Below, piece after piece: positions 9,262 through 18,863 of a DNA stretch of 64,000 nt (position 1 is its first letter; the number at the start of each line of letters is the position of its first letter). The stretch lies in contig NZ_JADILU010000002.1 in NCBI RefSeq assembly GCF_015319355.1, forward strand, positions 667,928-731,927. The letters are read 5' to 3'. Position numbers and translations under genes: made by a program. The notes under the pieces were generated by a model. It worked only from the letters and a program-made list of their open reading frames with translations. It had not been told where the DNA came from and ran no database searches. Source of the DNA: Psychroserpens luteus (GTDB lineage Bacteria > Bacteroidota > Bacteroidia > Flavobacteriales > Flavobacteriaceae).

Positions 9262-10398
9262 TTATAATACCATACACTGTTTCAAAGTATCCTCATAAAT
9301 AGCTTCATATTGTGGTACAATTTCATGAATACCGAATTTTTTGGCTACCTCTTTAGCATTCTTTTTAAATTGAGCTAGTAGTTCATCATTCTTTAAAATA
9401 TGAAGCGCATTTTTAGACATATCATCAACATCATTAATGTCACTTAAATAACCTGAAACTCCGTGGACATTAACTTCTGGGATTCCACCAGTATTACTTG
9501 AAATGACTGGAACTCCAGATGCCATGGCTTCTAAAGCAGATAAACCAAAACTTTCCGTTAAGGATGGTAACAGAAATAAATCACTAAAACAGAGAATTTT
9601 GTCTATTTCGTTACTATTTCCGAAGAAAACAACCTTATCACTTATTCCTAATTCTTCACATAAACGCTCTGCAGGTTCGCGCTCTGGTCCTTCTCCAACC
9701 ATCATGAGTTTTGCAGGAATTTCCTTTTGGATGTTATAAAAGATTTTAATCACATCTGGAATTTGTTTGACCTTTCTAAAATTACTAATATGTGTGATAA
9801 TTTTCTCATCATCTGTTGCCATCATAGCACGTTGACAATCGGTAAATTTAGGTGCATATTTTTCTAAATCTATGAAGTTTGGTACGACGTGAATATCCTT
9901 CTTAATATCAAATAAACGCATCGTATCGTCCTTCAAACTCTGAGAAACTGATGTTACTGCATCAGATTTGTTGATACTAAATGTTACAGCTGGTTTATAA
10001 AATGGATGACTCCCAACAAGCGTAATATCTGTACCGTGAAGTGTCGTTACAATGGGTACATAAATACCGTCTTCCTGTAACATTTTTTTAGCCATATATG
10101 CTGCATAGGCATGAGGAATAGCATAGTGTACATGTAAAATTTCAATTTTATGAAGCTTCACCATATCTACCAATTTACTTGATAGTGCTAATTCATAAGG
10201 TTGATATAAAAATAGTGGATATTCTGGAACGGTTACTTCGTGATAATGCACATTATTACTTAATAATTCTAATCGTACTGGCTGGCTATAAGTAATGAAA
10301 TGTATTTCATGACCTCGTTTGGATAATTCTAATCCTAACTCTGTAGCGACAACTCCACTTCCTCCAAATGTTGGGTAACATACTATTCCTATTCGCAT
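9262..10398 (-). CDS. bshA: N-acetyl-alpha-D-glucosaminyl L-malate synthase BshA
   Basis: 378 residues, the normal length for BshA. This GT4 glycosyltransferase joins UDP-GlcNAc and L-malate in the first step of bacillithiol synthesis. The start MRIGIVCYPTFGGSGVVA is the characteristic BshA opening. The C-terminal half has the GT4 E-x7-E motif in ESFGLSALEAMASGVPV. It is cytoplasmic. Partner enzymes bshB and bshC are not in the window. It lies 23 bp downstream of the GH3/serine hydrolase gene on the same strand, as is common in Flavobacteriaceae. Confidence 0.92.
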   Translation of the reverse strand: MRIGIVCYPTFGGSGVVATELGLELSKRGHEIHFITYSQPVRLELLSNNVHYHEVTVPEYPLFLYQPYELALSSKLVDMVKLHKIEILHVHYAIPHAYAAYMAKKMLQEDGIYVPIVTTLHGTDITLVGSHPFYKPAVTFSINKSDAVTSVSQSLKDDTMRLFDIKKDIHVVPNFIDLEKYAPKFTDCQRAMMATDDEKIITHISNFRKVKQIPDVIKIFYNIQKEIPAKLMMVGEGPEREPAERLCEELGISDKVVFFGNSNEIDKILCFSDLFLLPSLTESFGLSALEAMASGVPVISSNTGGIPEVNVHGVSGYLSDINDVDDMSKNALHILKNDELLAQFKKNAKEVAKKFGIHEIVPQYEAIYEDTLKQCMVL

Positions 10399-10421
10399 TT
10401 TTTTATGTTCTAATTTGACTA

Positions 10422-13370
10422 CTAATTACTGTGAGTTACATCTTCGGTTTCATCTACAATAATCGCTTCATAAATAAGTCGTTGTATTTCTGTTCTTATA
10501 TTTTCTCTAAGCAACCTGTTCTTTCCTGCTTTAGGATACGTTCTATTTGCTAAAAAGATATATACTATTTCCTCGTCTGGATCTGCCCAAGCGTAGGTTC
10601 CTGTAAATCCGGAATGCCCAAAACTCTTCATTGATAAACAACCACATGTTGGACCTTCTTCTCCTAGTTGTGGTTTGTCGAAACCAATTCCTCTCCTTAC
10701 ATTTTTATGTTTATAATATGTAGTATTAAATTTATCCACAGTTTCTGTTTTTAAATAACGCTTGCCACCATAAAAGCCTTTTTGTAAATACATTTGCATT
10801 ATTTTAGCAACATCATTAGCATTACTAAAAACGCCTGCATGACCTCCTACTCCGTTTTGCATTGCTGCTCCCATATCATGAACATAGCCATGAACTTCTT
10901 TATATCTAAAATAATCATCTATTTCCGTAGGAATTAAATTTCGATCAGAGAATTTTGGTGACGGATTATAAGTCGTGTAATTAGCACCTAAAGATTGATA
11001 AAAATGCTCTTGAACTAATTCATCTAAAGGTTTTTTATAATAACCTTCTATGTATTTTTTTAAGATGTAATATGGTAAATCACTGTAACGGTAACGTTGG
11101 CTTGAGAGTAAATCTGTATCTCTAATTATCTTTTGAATAGAATCTGGATAATCAGAACGTAAATACATCTGCTCTGCAACCTTAATATTAAATTTTGGGG
11201 TTGCACTACGTCTGTAATATTTTGGATCTGGTTTTTTTGTTGTAGAATCTAATGTTGCTGCATAAAAAGGAATCCAAGGTTTTAATCTTGCATAGTGCGA
11301 TAACATTTGCTTGATGGTGACATTCTTTTTATTTGTCTTCGCATATTCTGGAAGTATTTGTGATAACTTGGTGTTTAATGATAACGCTTTCTTTTCTTCA
11401 AGCTCCATTAATAAAGGTATTGTCGCTAGAATTTTTGTTAATGAAGCCACGTCGTACATATCTTCAAACTTCACTTCTTCATTGCCATCATATGTATGTT
11501 TTCCAAAGTTCTTATTATAAATCACTTTTCCTTTTCGTGCTACCAATAATTGAATTCCTGGTGTCATTTTTTGATCCACTGCATATTGTGCAATAGAATC
11601 TAAACGTTCTAATTTTTTAGAACTCATCCCAACACGTTCTGGTAAACCATAACTTAATGATTGCATTGCTGTGTATTGAATCCCATCACCAACCTTGAAA
11701 TGCTCTCCTAATGACACAGGTATTGTTCCTTTTGCTGCAACAGCTCCAAAAATAGTTTGAGCAGATTTTTGCTGAGCAATATCACTGTTTTGATAACTCA
11801 TAACAATACCTTCAAGATTCTCTGTAGTCGTTAAATCAATAAGCGCATATGGTCGCGCGAAGACATCAAGAATTACGGTATTTGTTCTCGCAATTTCATA
11901 AAGCCAAACCATTTCTTTGTCATCAAATTTATAACCTTGCCATGGATTATCATTCTTTTTATGAAAACCAACAATAACGGTATTATAGTTTTGAAGTTTT
12001 GTAATGAGCTCGTCCAGTTTTTCGGCTTCAACCTTATGTACTTTTGTATACTTTTTAAGTTCATTATAAAAAGTAGAACCTGAGCTATCACCTAATTCTA
12101 CATAAGCTATTTTCTTAGTTTCTAAATTACGTAATGGCAATATGCTTTGCTTGTTTTTAAGAACAGTCGTTGACGCTTCCATCAATTCTTCGTACAGTAG
12201 ATCATCTTGTAAACGGTTTAAATCGTCTACTAAAGTATTCGTACCAATAGGTTCGTAATGACTTAAACCTACTTTGTATTTCGCCATTAATATTTTCTTA
12301 ACTGAATGTGCTAGGCGTTCTTCAGTAATATCTTTGCTATTATAAGCTTCAATAATTTTCTCTATTGCTTTTGGTACATCTTCGGAAATGAGCAACACAT
12401 CATTCCCAGCTTTTAAAGCAGCCAAGTCAATCTCACCAGGTGTGCTATAATTTGAAACCCCTTTCATTTCTAAAGCATCAGTGAAGATAAGCCCTTTAAA
12501 TCCAAGCGAATCTTGTAATATATCTGTAACAATGTGCTTTGATAATGAAGATGGAAATCCGTCTCGTGGTTCTAAACTTGGTACATTTAAATGTGCTACC
12601 ATGACACTAGATAAGCCTTCTTTAATCAATTCGCGATAAGGATACAACTCAATAGAATCTATACGTTTTTCATTGAAGTTAATCGTAGGTAAGGTTTTAT
12701 GAGAATCACTATCTGTATCTCCATGTCCAGGGAAATGTTTAGCATTTGCTAATACTCCAGCGTCTTGCATTCCTTTCATAAAAGCTAAACCTTTCTCAGT
12801 AACATTATCCCTATCTTCTCCAAAAGAACGATTCCCAATAATTGGATTTTTAGGGTTTGTATTAATATCAACTACAGGTGCAAAATTAAAATGTACACCA
12901 ATACGTTTACAGTGTTCACCAATATGATATCCAGTACGTTCTACTAGTTTATTATCGCTAATGGCTCCCAAAGTCATATTCCAAGGAAACGCATATGTAG
13001 AATCTAAACGCATGCTTAAACCCCATTCTGCATCCATACCAATTAATAATGGTGTTTTTGAAATGGCTTGATATAGATTATTTTGCTTGGCTTGAGCAAC
13101 TGGTCCTCCTGTTGAGAAAATCAATCCACCAATGTGATATTTATTGATAAGGCCTGCAACCTCTTTTTGATTAGATTTTTTAGCATCAGAAAATGCTCTA
13201 ATCATAAAAAGCTGACCAACTTTTTCTTCGAGTGACATGTCATTATAGACGCTATCTACCCACTTTTGTTGTGCTTGTAAATCTTTATGAGCTAAAGGAT
13301 GATTCACATCTTGAGCAACTAACGCTGGTATCAAAGTGAAGCAAAAAATGAGGGACAATATATATCGCAT
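10422..13370 (-). CDS. Bifunctional GH3 beta-N-acetylglucosaminidase-like / serine beta-lactamase-like hydrolase
   Basis: About 982 residues in two enzyme modules. After a signal peptide (MRYILSLIFCFTLIPALVAQ), residues ~30-380 form a GH3 domain with the NagZ signature KHFPGHGDTDSDSHKTLP, which contains the His of the Asp-His dyad. A GH3 C-terminal-like linker follows. The last ~370 residues are a class C beta-lactamase/PBP4-like domain with SLTK (S-x-x-K), YSD and HSGFTG motifs. The likely role is periplasmic cell-wall recycling, removing GlcNAc and acting on peptide or amide substrates; this is inferred from the families. The ATG at 13370 is chosen over 13403 because it opens the signal peptide. 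Confidence 0.88.
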   Translation of the reverse strand: MRYILSLIFCFTLIPALVAQDVNHPLAHKDLQAQQKWVDSVYNDMSLEEKVGQLFMIRAFSDAKKSNQKEVAGLINKYHIGGLIFSTGGPVAQAKQNNLYQAISKTPLLIGMDAEWGLSMRLDSTYAFPWNMTLGAISDNKLVERTGYHIGEHCKRIGVHFNFAPVVDINTNPKNPIIGNRSFGEDRDNVTEKGLAFMKGMQDAGVLANAKHFPGHGDTDSDSHKTLPTINFNEKRIDSIELYPYRELIKEGLSSVMVAHLNVPSLEPRDGFPSSLSKHIVTDILQDSLGFKGLIFTDALEMKGVSNYSTPGEIDLAALKAGNDVLLISEDVPKAIEKIIEAYNSKDITEERLAHSVKKILMAKYKVGLSHYEPIGTNTLVDDLNRLQDDLLYEELMEASTTVLKNKQSILPLRNLETKKIAYVELGDSSGSTFYNELKKYTKVHKVEAEKLDELITKLQNYNTVIVGFHKKNDNPWQGYKFDDKEMVWLYEIARTNTVILDVFARPYALIDLTTTENLEGIVMSYQNSDIAQQKSAQTIFGAVAAKGTIPVSLGEHFKVGDGIQYTAMQSLSYGLPERVGMSSKKLERLDSIAQYAVDQKMTPGIQLLVARKGKVIYNKNFGKHTYDGNEEVKFEDMYDVASLTKILATIPLLMELEEKKALSLNTKLSQILPEYAKTNKKNVTIKQMLSHYARLKPWIPFYAATLDSTTKKPDPKYYRRSATPKFNIKVAEQMYLRSDYPDSIQKIIRDTDLLSSQRYRYSDLPYYILKKYIEGYYKKPLDELVQEHFYQSLGANYTTYNPSPKFSDRNLIPTEIDDYFRYKEVHGYVHDMGAAMQNGVGGHAGVFSNANDVAKIMQMYLQKGFYGGKRYLKTETVDKFNTTYYKHKNVRRGIGFDKPQLGEEGPTCGCLSMKSFGHSGFTGTYAWADPDEEIVYIFLANRTYPKAGKNRLLRENIRTEIQRLIYEAIIVDETEDVTHSN

Positions 13371-13507
13371 AAAATAAAGGTCTTTGAGAGTTGTTCTTAA
13401 CATAGAAGTAAAAACTATGCCAAATTAGTATTTTTGAGAAGAAGAATTAAGGACTTTATGATAGATTTATAAAGAAGGTTGTAAACAAAAGGGAATCTTT
13501 CTATTTA

Positions 13508-14161
13508 TTACTTGAAAAACCGACTAATCTTACTTAAAAGAGATGGCGATTCTAGAGTTGAAGCATTTTCATTAAAAGATAAGTTTTCATCAAGATTATC
13601 TAAAGCATCTTTAGCCTCTTCTCTAACTTCTATTTGTTTTGCGTTTTCTGCAAGATTTTTCATGCGACTAATCCAAATACTCACTTCGGAAATAGCATCA
13701 TCTTCATCGTATTCTATTAAAAACCAATCTAACAGACTTAGGAGTTGTAGATTCAACTTTTCATCATTATCAATATGAAGTGCAGATGTAATGAAATTGA
13801 TGATTTCAATATAAATAGCTTCGTCTTTAGAATAGATGTCTTCGGTTTCTATATCTTCAAGAACTTCAATGTATTCTGGTTTGATTTTTTTTGATTGTGC
13901 TAATGAAATAACCCGTTTGATTTCTTCTAATAAAAACTTGTTATGAGCTACCGAAAATTCAGATAATGCTTCATAAACAATACTTAAACTAGAGAATTCT
14001 CTAGGTAATGTATTATTACAATAATTTTTAATTTTATCAGGATTTTCATTAGTAAAATTAACAAGGTCTTTACTAAAACGTCTAGATGTTTTTTCTTCAG
14101 AAGCTATCCATTTAGAAAGTTGATCTTTTTCGTGAAATTCTAATTGCTGTATGATATCCAT
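13508..14161 (-). CDS. Hypothetical acidic helical protein
   Basis: 217 residues with no signal peptide or membrane helix. It is strongly helical and acidic (runs such as EYDEDDAISEVS, EVREEAKDALDNLDENL). The C-terminus ends in a short basic-hydrophobic tail (LLSKISRFFK) that could be an amphipathic helix. No recognised domain or catalytic motif. It starts 5 bp after the serB stop on the same strand, so it is probably the last gene of the serB operon. Confidence 0.55.
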   Translation of the reverse strand: MDIIQQLEFHEKDQLSKWIASEEKTSRRFSKDLVNFTNENPDKIKNYCNNTLPREFSSLSIVYEALSEFSVAHNKFLLEEIKRVISLAQSKKIKPEYIEVLEDIETEDIYSKDEAIYIEIINFITSALHIDNDEKLNLQLLSLLDWFLIEYDEDDAISEVSIWISRMKNLAENAKQIEVREEAKDALDNLDENLSFNENASTLESPSLLSKISRFFK

Positions 14162-14166
14162 GTCTA

Positions 14167-15438
14167 TTATTGAATTAAATCTATATGTCTATCATGATAA
14201 CCCAACAAATAAAGTACACCATCCAATCCAACACTAGAGATAGAACTTTGTGCATTATCTTTTACTTTAGGTTTGGCATGAAATGCAATCCCTAGTCCTG
14301 CTAAATTAAGCATTGGTAAATCGTTTGCACCATCACCAACAGCAATAGTTTGATTGATATGTATACCTTCTTTTTTTGCTATGTCTTTGAGGTATTCTGC
14401 TTTTTTGTTTCCATCAACAATGTCACCAAGATAACCACCAGTCAATACACCATCTTTAATTTCTAATTGGTTAGCATATACATAATCTATACCTAATTCT
14501 TTTTGTAGATAATGACCAAAATAGGTAAAACCACCAGATAAGATTGCGGTTTTAAATCCGTAACTTTTTAAAGTGTCAATTAATCGTTTTGCTCCTTTAG
14601 TGATAGGTAAATTAACTGCAACATCATGAAGTACGTCTTCACTCAAGCCTTTAAGCAGCTTCATACGTTGTTTAAAACTCTCATTAAAATCAATTTCTCC
14701 TTGCATTGCAGATTCAGTAATCGCTTTTACTTCATCACCAACACCAGCGAGTTCTGCTAGTTTATCTATAACTTCTGCTTGGATAAGCGTAGAATCCATA
14801 TCAAAACAAACCAAACGTCTATTTCTTCTATAAATATTATCTTCTTGAAAAGCGATATCAACATCTAAATCTCTAGAAATTTGCATGAGTTTTTTAGTCA
14901 CTTCTTCTTTACAATCAATTTTACCTCTAACAGATAATTGAATCGATGAACGAGGATAATCTTCATTATTTACAAGTGAGATACGACCAGTAAGTCTCTT
15001 GATAGCATCGATATTCAAGTTAATTTCTGAAATTACTTTTGTGACTTCGGAAATTTGCTCAGCAGACAATTTTTCGCCTAAAACGGTAATTATATATTTA
15101 TCTTTACCTTGTTGCTTTACCCAACTTTCATAGTTTTCTAGCGTGATTGGGCTAAATTTTGCAGTAATCTCTAACTCATAAGACTTGAACAACAACTCTT
15201 TTAATACTGAAGCAGAATTTGCACCAGATTGAACTTCAAATAAAATCCCAAGTGATAAAGTATCATGAATATTTGCTTGTCCAATATCTAGTATCTTAGC
15301 ATCGTATTGTGCTAAAACGCTTGTTAGACTAGAAGTTAATCCTGGTTTATCTTGTCCTGAAATATTCATTAAGAAAATCTCATTAGACATGATGTTTTCT
15401 TCCAGTTCTTTTAAAACAGCTTCTTTATTCTTATTCAT
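14167..15438 (-). CDS. serB: Phosphoserine phosphatase SerB with N-terminal ACT region
   Basis: 423 residues, the usual length of ACT-containing SerB. It catalyses the last step of serine synthesis, hydrolysing phosphoserine. The N-terminal ~180 residues hold two ACT-like regulatory modules (MNISGQDKPGLTSSLTS and a second after KYIITVLGEK). The HAD domain has motif I CFDMDSTLIQAE, motif II SGGFTYF and motif III AVGDGANDLPML. An alternative start at 15390 (M-S-N-E-I-F-L-M) has a GGAAG sequence just upstream and begins at the first conserved residues; both are possible. Confidence 0.92.
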   Translation of the reverse strand: MNKNKEAVLKELEENIMSNEIFLMNISGQDKPGLTSSLTSVLAQYDAKILDIGQANIHDTLSLGILFEVQSGANSASVLKELLFKSYELEITAKFSPITLENYESWVKQQGKDKYIITVLGEKLSAEQISEVTKVISEINLNIDAIKRLTGRISLVNNEDYPRSSIQLSVRGKIDCKEEVTKKLMQISRDLDVDIAFQEDNIYRRNRRLVCFDMDSTLIQAEVIDKLAELAGVGDEVKAITESAMQGEIDFNESFKQRMKLLKGLSEDVLHDVAVNLPITKGAKRLIDTLKSYGFKTAILSGGFTYFGHYLQKELGIDYVYANQLEIKDGVLTGGYLGDIVDGNKKAEYLKDIAKKEGIHINQTIAVGDGANDLPMLNLAGLGIAFHAKPKVKDNAQSSISSVGLDGVLYLLGYHDRHIDLIQ

Positions 15439-15458
15439 TTGTGATATGCTTCAATAAT

Positions 15459-15944
15459 TTATTTTAAAAATCGACTATGCCAGCTTTCACTTGCAGGAAC
15501 TTCCCAATTCTCTTTAAATTCGGCTATATTATCAACAAGATTATTAAATACAATGGTGTTTTTAGAGACCGCTTTATCTTTTGCCATTTTCTTGAAATCA
15601 AGTAATGTCTTGTGTGCAACGTACTCACCTTGCTTGTAAGACACATTCATTTTATCCATCAAATCAACATCATAGTCCTTTTCTAATTGCTGAATAAAAT
15701 GTACCGAAGCATCAATACTACAACCAGTTGCGCTGCTAATGTTTTGGTTTAAAGCGATAACTATAAATCGCTTATATTCAATTGTGTACCCAGATTGCAA
15801 ATCAGTACCATGAGCAGTCCAGTTTTCAATAAAGATATCTAGTTTTTCTTTTATTTCTGAAAGTTCTTCTTCAGAGAATGATCTATTAGCTTGGTAGATC
15901 CAAACGCGAGATTCTTCTGGGAGTGTATTAAAATCGACTAACAT
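15459..15944 (-). CDS. Conserved hypothetical protein (often mislabelled ABC transporter ATPase)
   Basis: 161 residues from the ATG at 15944, opening MLVDFNTLPEESRVWIYQA. The protein is conserved in Flavobacteriaceae, where databases commonly call it an ABC transporter ATPase. No Walker A, Walker B or signature motif is present, so that name has no support in this sequence. No signal peptide or membrane helix. Function unknown. The start at 15944 is chosen because longer versions run into the upstream PH-protein gene. The serB gene follows 20 bp downstream. Confidence 0.7.
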   Translation of the reverse strand: MLVDFNTLPEESRVWIYQANRSFSEEELSEIKEKLDIFIENWTAHGTDLQSGYTIEYKRFIVIALNQNISSATGCSIDASVHFIQQLEKDYDVDLMDKMNVSYKQGEYVAHKTLLDFKKMAKDKAVSKNTIVFNNLVDNIAEFKENWEVPASESWHSRFLK

Positions 15945-15979
15945 AATTCTTCTTTTTTTCTGAAAACAAAAATACAATT

Positions 15980-17476
15980 TTACATCCAATCTCTATCTTG
16001 AGATTCCACCTTATATAACAAATAATCACATATTGATTTTGCTTCAGTGTCTGAAACATAAGGGATTTTTACAGATTTTGAAGCTGTAGATATAATTACA
16101 GATGAAATTTGTCGTCGCTTCTGAAAAATAGACTGCTTTAATTTTACTGCTTGGATTTTATGGATTTCTAAGATATTGGTAGTCGTATCAACAAAACCGC
16201 TTCCAATGGTAATAAACTCAGTATCAATTTTATAATAGGCTTTTTTATACGTGACAAGAATGTATAAAACCGAAAATAATAACAAAGCGATATTAATATA
16301 CCACATCCTATTTCCGAAGATAAAAAAACCAGGAATATTAATAATTGAAGTTAAAGCTAACATTTGTAAGGCCAATATGCGTTTATAATATGGTTTTGGT
16401 ATTGACTGTTCTATATTACTGTTATAATTAGTCAACAGTTTATCAACCAAATGTTTTAATTGATCTTTCTCTAAGGCGATGATTTCAAAGTTTTTTCTTT
16501 GTTTTACATTAACCATCGCTTGTTTTACAGACAAAGTATGCAGGCCAAAATAACGCTTAACACGATTGGTTTTAATAACTATATTTTGAATTCTACTTGG
16601 CGTCAAACTCAGTGAAACCTTATTAAATAAGCCTTTATTAATTTCAATTGTTTTTTGGTTTTCGACAACTTCTAAATTAAAATTAGTGATTACTGTTTTT
16701 AGCACCGAAAACAATAAAGAAACAAGAATTGTAAAAAGTATAAATACACTATTAAGTATTATGATATTAAGAATACTTTCTTCATCCAGATGAATCATTT
16801 CCTCAATGCGTTGCTTAAGTTTTAGGTCAATAAAATAATCCTTAAACTCATAATACAAACCAAAAACAAAAGAAGCGATGACAACAAAACTTCTTAAATG
16901 ATTTTGCGAAACTCCTTCTAGAAAAAGTCGTTTTAAGGATACTTTGAAAAAAATAGTATTAGTTTCTTCGGCAATTTCAATTTGATCCTCTGTGAGGCTA
17001 GATTTATTGAAGAGTTCCTTTTTTAATTGTAAAGCTGTTGGCTTATCTAAGGCTTTTATGGAAATTTCAGATTTGTTATCTCCTGCTGTTTCTATGTTTA
17101 ATGAAACAACGTTGATTATTTGTTGTAAGAAATTCTGCTTAATATAAACGTTTTGAATTTTTGACTTCGGAATAATGGTATTGTCCTTATTTAAGATTCC
17201 TGTAGATAAGTGAAAGTCATCTTTACTTAAATAAAATTTAAAGTTTAAATACTTTAAAAAGGCAACGACGAGAAGTACAATTAAAATGCCAACAATAATT
17301 AAGATTATTGTTTGAGGCGTTAAACTAGCAAAAGTTTTTTTTCTAGCCAATGACACACCAAAAGCAATGAATAACACAAAGAAACGTTTAAAAAACTTGT
17401 ACGCATTGAACGCAAAAATGATAATGATTCCTTTTGACGATTGCCTAATCGGTTGTGAGAAATCAGTTGTTTCCAT
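15980..17476 (-). CDS. Large PH-domain membrane protein (YdbT-like)
   Basis: 498 residues built from repeated modules of a hydrophobic helix pair followed by a bacterial PH (bPH2) domain. Examples are DDFHLSTGILNKDNTIIPKSKIQNV, then KTIEINKGLFNKVSLSLTPSRIQNI and a third module around EFITIGSGFVDTTTNILEIHKIQA (each over 20 residues is cited here only by region: about 100-140, 270-310 and 410-450). This matches YdbT, the partner of YdbS. Its start overlaps the end of the YdbS-like gene by 14 bp, so they are made together. The role is unknown, probably in the inner membrane. Confidence 0.75.
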   Translation of the reverse strand: METTDFSQPIRQSSKGIIIIFAFNAYKFFKRFFVLFIAFGVSLARKKTFASLTPQTIILIIVGILIVLLVVAFLKYLNFKFYLSKDDFHLSTGILNKDNTIIPKSKIQNVYIKQNFLQQIINVVSLNIETAGDNKSEISIKALDKPTALQLKKELFNKSSLTEDQIEIAEETNTIFFKVSLKRLFLEGVSQNHLRSFVVIASFVFGLYYEFKDYFIDLKLKQRIEEMIHLDEESILNIIILNSVFILFTILVSLLFSVLKTVITNFNLEVVENQKTIEINKGLFNKVSLSLTPSRIQNIVIKTNRVKRYFGLHTLSVKQAMVNVKQRKNFEIIALEKDQLKHLVDKLLTNYNSNIEQSIPKPYYKRILALQMLALTSIINIPGFFIFGNRMWYINIALLLFSVLYILVTYKKAYYKIDTEFITIGSGFVDTTTNILEIHKIQAVKLKQSIFQKRRQISSVIISTASKSVKIPYVSDTEAKSICDYLLYKVESQDRDWM

Positions 17477-17978
17477 TTACTTGAGCGCTTAAAAAATCAT
17501 TTATTTGTCTTGCTTCCTCAAGTGGTAACCCATCAATTTTTAAATCACTACCAGATTCTCCTGCTGTGAAAATTTTAAGTGTGGCAAGATTTAGTTGTCT
17601 CGCTAACCAACTACGAGATTCTTCTATATGCTGAATTCTAGAAATTGGTACAGTAGTCATAGAATTGACAATAAGTCCTTTAGAATAAATAACATCTTTA
17701 TCTCTAATGGCATATTTTCTTTTCTTGAAAGCTAAAAATGTAATAACAAAGTTTAATAAGCAGCCAATTATTACAATACCTATTATATAGACGAAGTTAT
17801 CTTGGAACGCTTCTTTTTGAATTTTGAATTTACCAGCAATTAAAAGTCCTAAAAAAACGATATAAACAATAAGTTTATTTAGGATAATAATCTTAAAATA
17901 ATGTTTAGAAATGGGTTTAAGTTCAACAGAAGAGAGCTTAGGAAGTGTTTCAATCTCAATTTGTTGATTTATAAACAT
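17463..17978 (-). CDS. PH-domain membrane protein (YdbS-like)
   Basis: 171 residues with two transmembrane helices (LNKLIVYIVFLGLLIAG and YIIGIVIIGCLLNFVITFLA). A single bPH2 domain follows, with the typical VIYSKGLIVNSMTTVPISR and IQHIEESRSWLARQLNLAT segments. YdbS/YdbT pairs are widespread and have been linked to resistance phenotypes in some bacteria; no mechanism is established. It lies 15 bp downstream of a secreted-protein gene on the same strand and overlaps the YdbT-like gene. Confidence 0.75.
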   Translation of the reverse strand: MFINQQIEIETLPKLSSVELKPISKHYFKIIILNKLIVYIVFLGLLIAGKFKIQKEAFQDNFVYIIGIVIIGCLLNFVITFLAFKKRKYAIRDKDVIYSKGLIVNSMTTVPISRIQHIEESRSWLARQLNLATLKIFTAGESGSDLKIDGLPLEEARQINDFLSAQVNGNN

Positions 17979-17993
17979 AATATGGATTTTAGT

Positions 17994-18665
17994 TTAATTC
18001 TCTGCTAATTCAATATAAACAATCACTTTCTTCTTTACATAACGACTCTCACTTAAATCGTAGAAGTTATCTTCTTTAAAGTAAATTTTAAAATCCTTTT
18101 TTAAATTGGATTTCTTTAAGAGTTTAGCACCTACAAATTGTCCGTGAACTAAAAAAACATGTTTTTTATCAAAAGAATCTACAACTTCTATGTATGAAAT
18201 AGCATCGTTGTTTAAGGATACTATTTTGCCTTCAATATTTAAATCATCTTCTTTGGGCTGTGGTGCTGGTGGAGGCGGAACATCATTAAAATCACTCTCC
18301 ATTTCATCATCTTCTAAGAAATCTCCCAATTGTTCATCTGTAAACAAAGCCATAAAATCATCAACACAAGTTGATACCATCAACAATCCTACCTCTTCTC
18401 CTATGGACTCAAAATCATCAAGTCCTTTGTTTGAAAGTTCTTTTGATTTTTTCTTATGTACATTATAGCTTTTAAGTAGACACAAACCCAAAGCCATTTT
18501 CTTTTGGTTTAAAGTTTTTTCTCCATTAAATAGCGTTTTATCTGAGTTTATACAAACACAAGTATCATCTGTTATAAGTTGAAGTACTTCTTCTCTAGAC
18601 AAATCTTGTCCATATATTAAACCTGTTGATAAGGATAAGCAAATTAAAATGAATAGCTTTTTCAT
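17994..18665 (-). CDS. Hypothetical secreted protein
   Basis: 223 residues. The signal peptide MKKLFILICLSLSTGLIYG-Q has the usual flavobacterial cleavage context. The mature N-terminal region is helical and carries three or four cysteines (TCVCINS, LGLCLL, STCVDDF). A Pro-rich acidic linker (VPPPPAPQPKEDD) leads to a C-terminal beta-rich domain of ~75 residues that ends KVIVYIELAEN. No family recognised. Its start overlaps the preceding small membrane gene by 4 bp. Confidence 0.6.
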   Translation of the reverse strand: MKKLFILICLSLSTGLIYGQDLSREEVLQLITDDTCVCINSDKTLFNGEKTLNQKKMALGLCLLKSYNVHKKKSKELSNKGLDDFESIGEEVGLLMVSTCVDDFMALFTDEQLGDFLEDDEMESDFNDVPPPPAPQPKEDDLNIEGKIVSLNNDAISYIEVVDSFDKKHVFLVHGQFVGAKLLKKSNLKKDFKIYFKEDNFYDLSESRYVKKKVIVYIELAEN

Positions 18666-18862
18666 GATTTTTTATTATGCTTTTTAAAATTCCTATACGT
18701 TAAAAAACCATACATCAAACATCCAAAAACGAAGTAAAATACTAGTCTTGGCCAAGAAAACCCTCTTCCGAAGAAATAATCGAATAATGTTACTACGATT
18801 GCAAATATGGTGCCTCCAATAAGACCTGCTGTAATGATTCGTTTTTTGTTTATTTCTGCCAT
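18662..18862 (-). CDS. Small hypothetical membrane protein
   Basis: 66 residues from the ATG at 18862 (M-A-E-I-N-K-K-R). Two hydrophobic helices, IITAGLIGGTIFAIVVTLFD and LVFYFVFGCLMYGFLTY, flank a short loop with GRGFSWPR. The ATG comes two bases after the stop of the upstream Fe-S protein gene, which is a better start than the longer in-frame one at 18898 inside that gene. Function unknown. Confidence 0.6.
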   Translation of the reverse strand: MAEINKKRIITAGLIGGTIFAIVVTLFDYFFGRGFSWPRLVFYFVFGCLMYGFLTYRNFKKHNKKS

Positions 18863-18863
18863 T

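Noticed and set aside
15459-15944. ABC transporter ATPase label
   Set aside because: No Walker A, Walker B or signature motif is present in the 161 residues.
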